Made by a program: the position numbers and the translations under genes. A stretch of 64,000 nucleotides of DNA from Pararhizobium sp. (lineage in GTDB: Bacteria; Pseudomonadota; Alphaproteobacteria; Rhizobiales; Rhizobiaceae). Shown here piece after piece: positions 63,998-64,000 of this stretch; the first letter of the stretch is position 1; each line of letters starts with the position of its first letter. The notes under the pieces are model-generated. The model made no database searches. It was given only the letters and a program-made list of their open reading frames with translations, and was not told the DNA's origin. The stretch is taken from the NCBI GenBank assembly GCA_030655075.1, contig JAURWE010000142.1, positions 62,001 to 126,000 on the forward strand, in the 5' to 3' direction.

Positions 63998-64000
63998 CCG

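Overview
The window is about 64 kb of GC-rich (roughly 60%) chromosome from an alphaproteobacterium of the family Rhizobiaceae. The main evidence is a giant growth-pole-ring (GPR)-like coiled-coil protein, a dme-sinR-sinI-like locus close to a riboswitch-controlled bluB (the arrangement I remember from Sinorhizobium meliloti, although the sequence is clearly not that species), a RIME-like intergenic palindrome, and many small rhizobial proteins of unknown function. I see no prophage, insertion sequence, CRISPR array, rRNA or tRNA. This is core chromosome with a few patches of lower GC.

Layout. 0-9 kb: the end of a SixA-like phosphatase, a ycjX-ycjF pair, a molybdopterin oxidoreductase with its cytochrome b, the folP-folB-folK operon, a DUF922 HExxH protein, a probable anti-Shine-Dalgarno small RNA and a [2Fe-2S] ferredoxin. 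9-16 kb: an Hpt phosphotransfer protein divergent from the 1927-residue GPR-like protein, with a consensus CtrA box between them. 16-20 kb: an Mla-type lipid transport operon (mlaE-mlaF-mlaD-lipoprotein). 20-25.6 kb: a dipeptide epimerase, an MFS transporter, an LpxH-like phosphoesterase and a malic enzyme (dme). 25.8-27.3 kb: a LuxR/LuxI quorum-sensing pair whose synthase ribosome-binding site lies inside a perfect hairpin. 27.4-34 kb: a DUF2865 protein, bluB with its cobalamin riboswitch, a LacI/PhyH/SDR cluster and a CHASE4-GGDEF protein with a damaged active-site loop. 34-39.7 kb: an ankyrin protein, a beta-propeller protein, a low-GC NYN-LOTUS protein and nadE.

40-51.3 kb: an LTA-synthase-type phosphoglycerol transferase, a DUF1003 protein, TadE and TadG-like proteins, an orphan winged-helix protein, a GFA-family protein, class II DAHP synthase and a tandem pair of TadG-like von Willebrand A proteins. 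51-64 kb: gor, a DUF2059 protein, rpiA, gph, a large L,D-transpeptidase, fumC, a GGEEF diguanylate cyclase, a small L,D-transpeptidase, a RIME-like repeat, small secreted proteins, and an alpha/beta hydrolase divergent from a MarR regulator across a perfect palindrome.

Taken together the window mixes housekeeping metabolism (folate, NAD, shikimate, malate/fumarate, pentose phosphate, glutathione) with cell-envelope and polar-growth functions (GPR, Mla, two L,D-transpeptidases, phosphoglycerol transfer, Tad-like proteins) and signalling (AHL quorum sensing, two GGDEF proteins, Hpt, an sRNA). The signals most worth following are the CtrA-box/Hpt/GPR locus, the hairpin on the AHL synthase start, the sRNA candidate and the GGDEF protein that lacks its substrate-binding loop.
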